Source of the DNA: Endomicrobium sp.
Lineage (GTDB): Bacteria > Elusimicrobiota > Endomicrobiia > Endomicrobiales > Endomicrobiaceae
DNA length: 7,797 nt
Assembly: GCA_031264895.1 (NCBI GenBank)
Contig: JAISDI010000287.1
Span: 1-7,797, forward strand
Direction of reading: 5' to 3'
Part shown: positions 7,283 to 7,797 of the stretch, piece by piece
How positions within the stretch are numbered: position 1 is the first letter of the stretch
How the letters are laid out: each line of letters begins with the position of its first letter
Translations under genes and position numbers: made by a program
The notes under the pieces: model-generated
What the model was told of the DNA's origin: nothing
The model's input: only the letters and a program-made list of their open reading frames with translations
The model's database searches: none

Positions 7283-7288
7283 CCCCCC
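7283..7288 (-). promoter_or_regulatory. Shine-Dalgarno (G6) of the giant gene
   Basis: On the minus strand six G's are followed by six A's and then ATG. The G-run can pair with the CCUCC of 16S rRNA, with one G-U pair. The spacing of six bases is optimal, and this decides the start at 7276. The homopolymer runs (G6, then seven A's including the A of ATG) are potential slippage sites. Confidence 0.85.
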
Positions 7289-7290
7289 AA

Positions 7291-7327
7291 TTAAAAAACA
7301 CGGTATCAAAACAGCAGATACCGTGTT
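7291..7327 (-). terminator. Intrinsic terminator between the two genes
   Basis: An 11-bp perfect stem (arms 7297-7307 and 7317-7327, centred on the sequence ACACGGTATC) has a 9-base loop. On the minus strand it is followed by a T-run ending at 7293, the last two T's lying in the stem. The stop codon of the upstream gene (7306-7308) lies within the hairpin, so it fits that gene's terminator. Only about five bases separate the T-run from the ribosome binding site of the giant gene, so the hairpin also occupies that gene's leader. Confidence 0.82.
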
Positions 7328-7797
7328 ATATTATTAAATTTTTTATAAAAAGCTGCATGAGGAATATTCCCCTTATACAGCGCAAGTAGTAACAACATTA
7401 TAATATGCAGCAAATAAAAAGTAGAAAGAAATCTAGCCGAGCCGGAATCTTTTTGAAAATCATAAGAGACCGCATATAATGCCTTTTCCCAAAATGTAAA
7501 ATTAAATCTCATAAAAAAAATATCAAACATATATGCGCTTATCAGCAGAGTTTTTACGGAACTTTTTATGACCGTATCGTACGGTGCAGTCAAAAGAGAT
7601 AAATTCGTTTGAAAAACTCCGCGAACTATCGAACACAAATCTACGATCTGCCGTTTTGAGATTTGAACGAAAGAATAGCACTTTATAACTTCCATATCTG
7701 AAGAATTCATCGCTGAAACTGCGGGAATGGCGGAAAAAGCATTTGCAACAGAACCAGCCGCTTCAGGAATATATGCGGCGTTTATCAAAAGAAATAG
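7306..7797 (-). CDS. C-terminal part of a hypothetical membrane protein (5' end outside window)
   Basis: The frame is open from the right edge to a TGA at 7306-7308, giving 163 visible residues; three codons beyond the first possible TTG start (7786-7788) are also open, so the true start is probably outside. I do not recognise the protein. Its first 30 residues are Ala-rich and mildly hydrophobic. A second hydrophobic, Phe-rich stretch lies at about 81-103, and a clear membrane helix at about 123-140 carries a run of leucines. A short basic tail follows. This suggests an integral membrane protein ending in the cytoplasm. A terminator hairpin overlapping its stop supports a real gene end. It has the same orientation as the giant gene, but co-transcription is uncertain because of that terminator. 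The evidence is composition and context only. Confidence 0.6.
   Translation of the reverse strand, partial: LFLLINAAYIPEAAGSVANAFSAIPAVSAMNSSDMEVIKCYSFVQISKRQIVDLCSIVRGVFQTNLSLLTAPYDTVIKSSVKTLLISAYMFDIFFMRFNFTFWEKALYAVSYDFQKDSGSARFLSTFYLLHIIMLLLLALYKGNIPHAAFYKKFNNITRYLLF

Noticed and set aside
7277..7309. TTG start at 7309, adding eleven residues before the chosen ATG
   Set aside because: It overlaps the upstream stop codon and would make the terminator T-run and the G6 ribosome binding site coding. The ATG at 7276 has ideal spacing and gives a clean signal peptide.
7325..7353. Promoter for the giant gene with TATAAC as -10 (minus strand, 7330-7325)
   Set aside because: At the proper spacing the -35 position reads GCTTTT, unlike TTGACA, and the -10 overlaps the terminator stem. 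AT-rich DNA gives such matches by chance.

Overview
The window is almost filled by one very large minus-strand gene (251-7276). It is preceded by the 3' end of another minus-strand gene running off the right edge (7306 to beyond 7797), and followed by about 250 bases of noncoding DNA at the left edge. The sequence is AT-rich, and the large protein begins with a Sec-type signal peptide. A giant mosaic protein with a secretion signal, unfamiliar domains and one recognisable enzyme domain recalls uncultured lineages such as Elusimicrobiota (for example Endomicrobia) or Omnitrophota. That placement is an inference from style, not from a marker gene.

The large gene encodes about 2,341 residues, roughly 260 kDa, with no internal stop. 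Reading from its N-terminus it has: a signal peptide; a domain with histidine/acidic motifs in the arrangement of ChaN/TIKI/EreA-type proteins, interrupted by a long charged helical insert; about 330 residues I do not recognise; a complete alpha-D-phosphohexomutase (phosphoglucomutase/phosphomannomutase) domain with all four active-site loops; a Trp/aromatic-rich stretch and a hydrophobic segment long enough for two membrane passes; a charged coiled coil; a low-complexity linker; and about 570 C-terminal residues without a recognised family. The main oddity is an apparently intact sugar-phosphate mutase, an enzyme class normally cytosolic, inside a protein addressed to the secretory pathway.

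The junction between the two genes is compact. The upstream gene's TGA lies inside a strong stem-loop followed by six T's on the minus strand, which is a good intrinsic terminator. Only a few bases later come the G6 Shine-Dalgarno sequence and the ATG of the giant gene. So the giant gene has either a promoter I could not identify or transcription reading through this hairpin. Downstream, a perfect 36-bp palindrome with a T-tract gives it a convincing terminator.

Farther left, a 15-bp perfect inverted repeat (35-49 and 106-120) encloses 56 bases of T-rich sequence. I see no RNA genes, CRISPR array, insertion sequence or phage gene.
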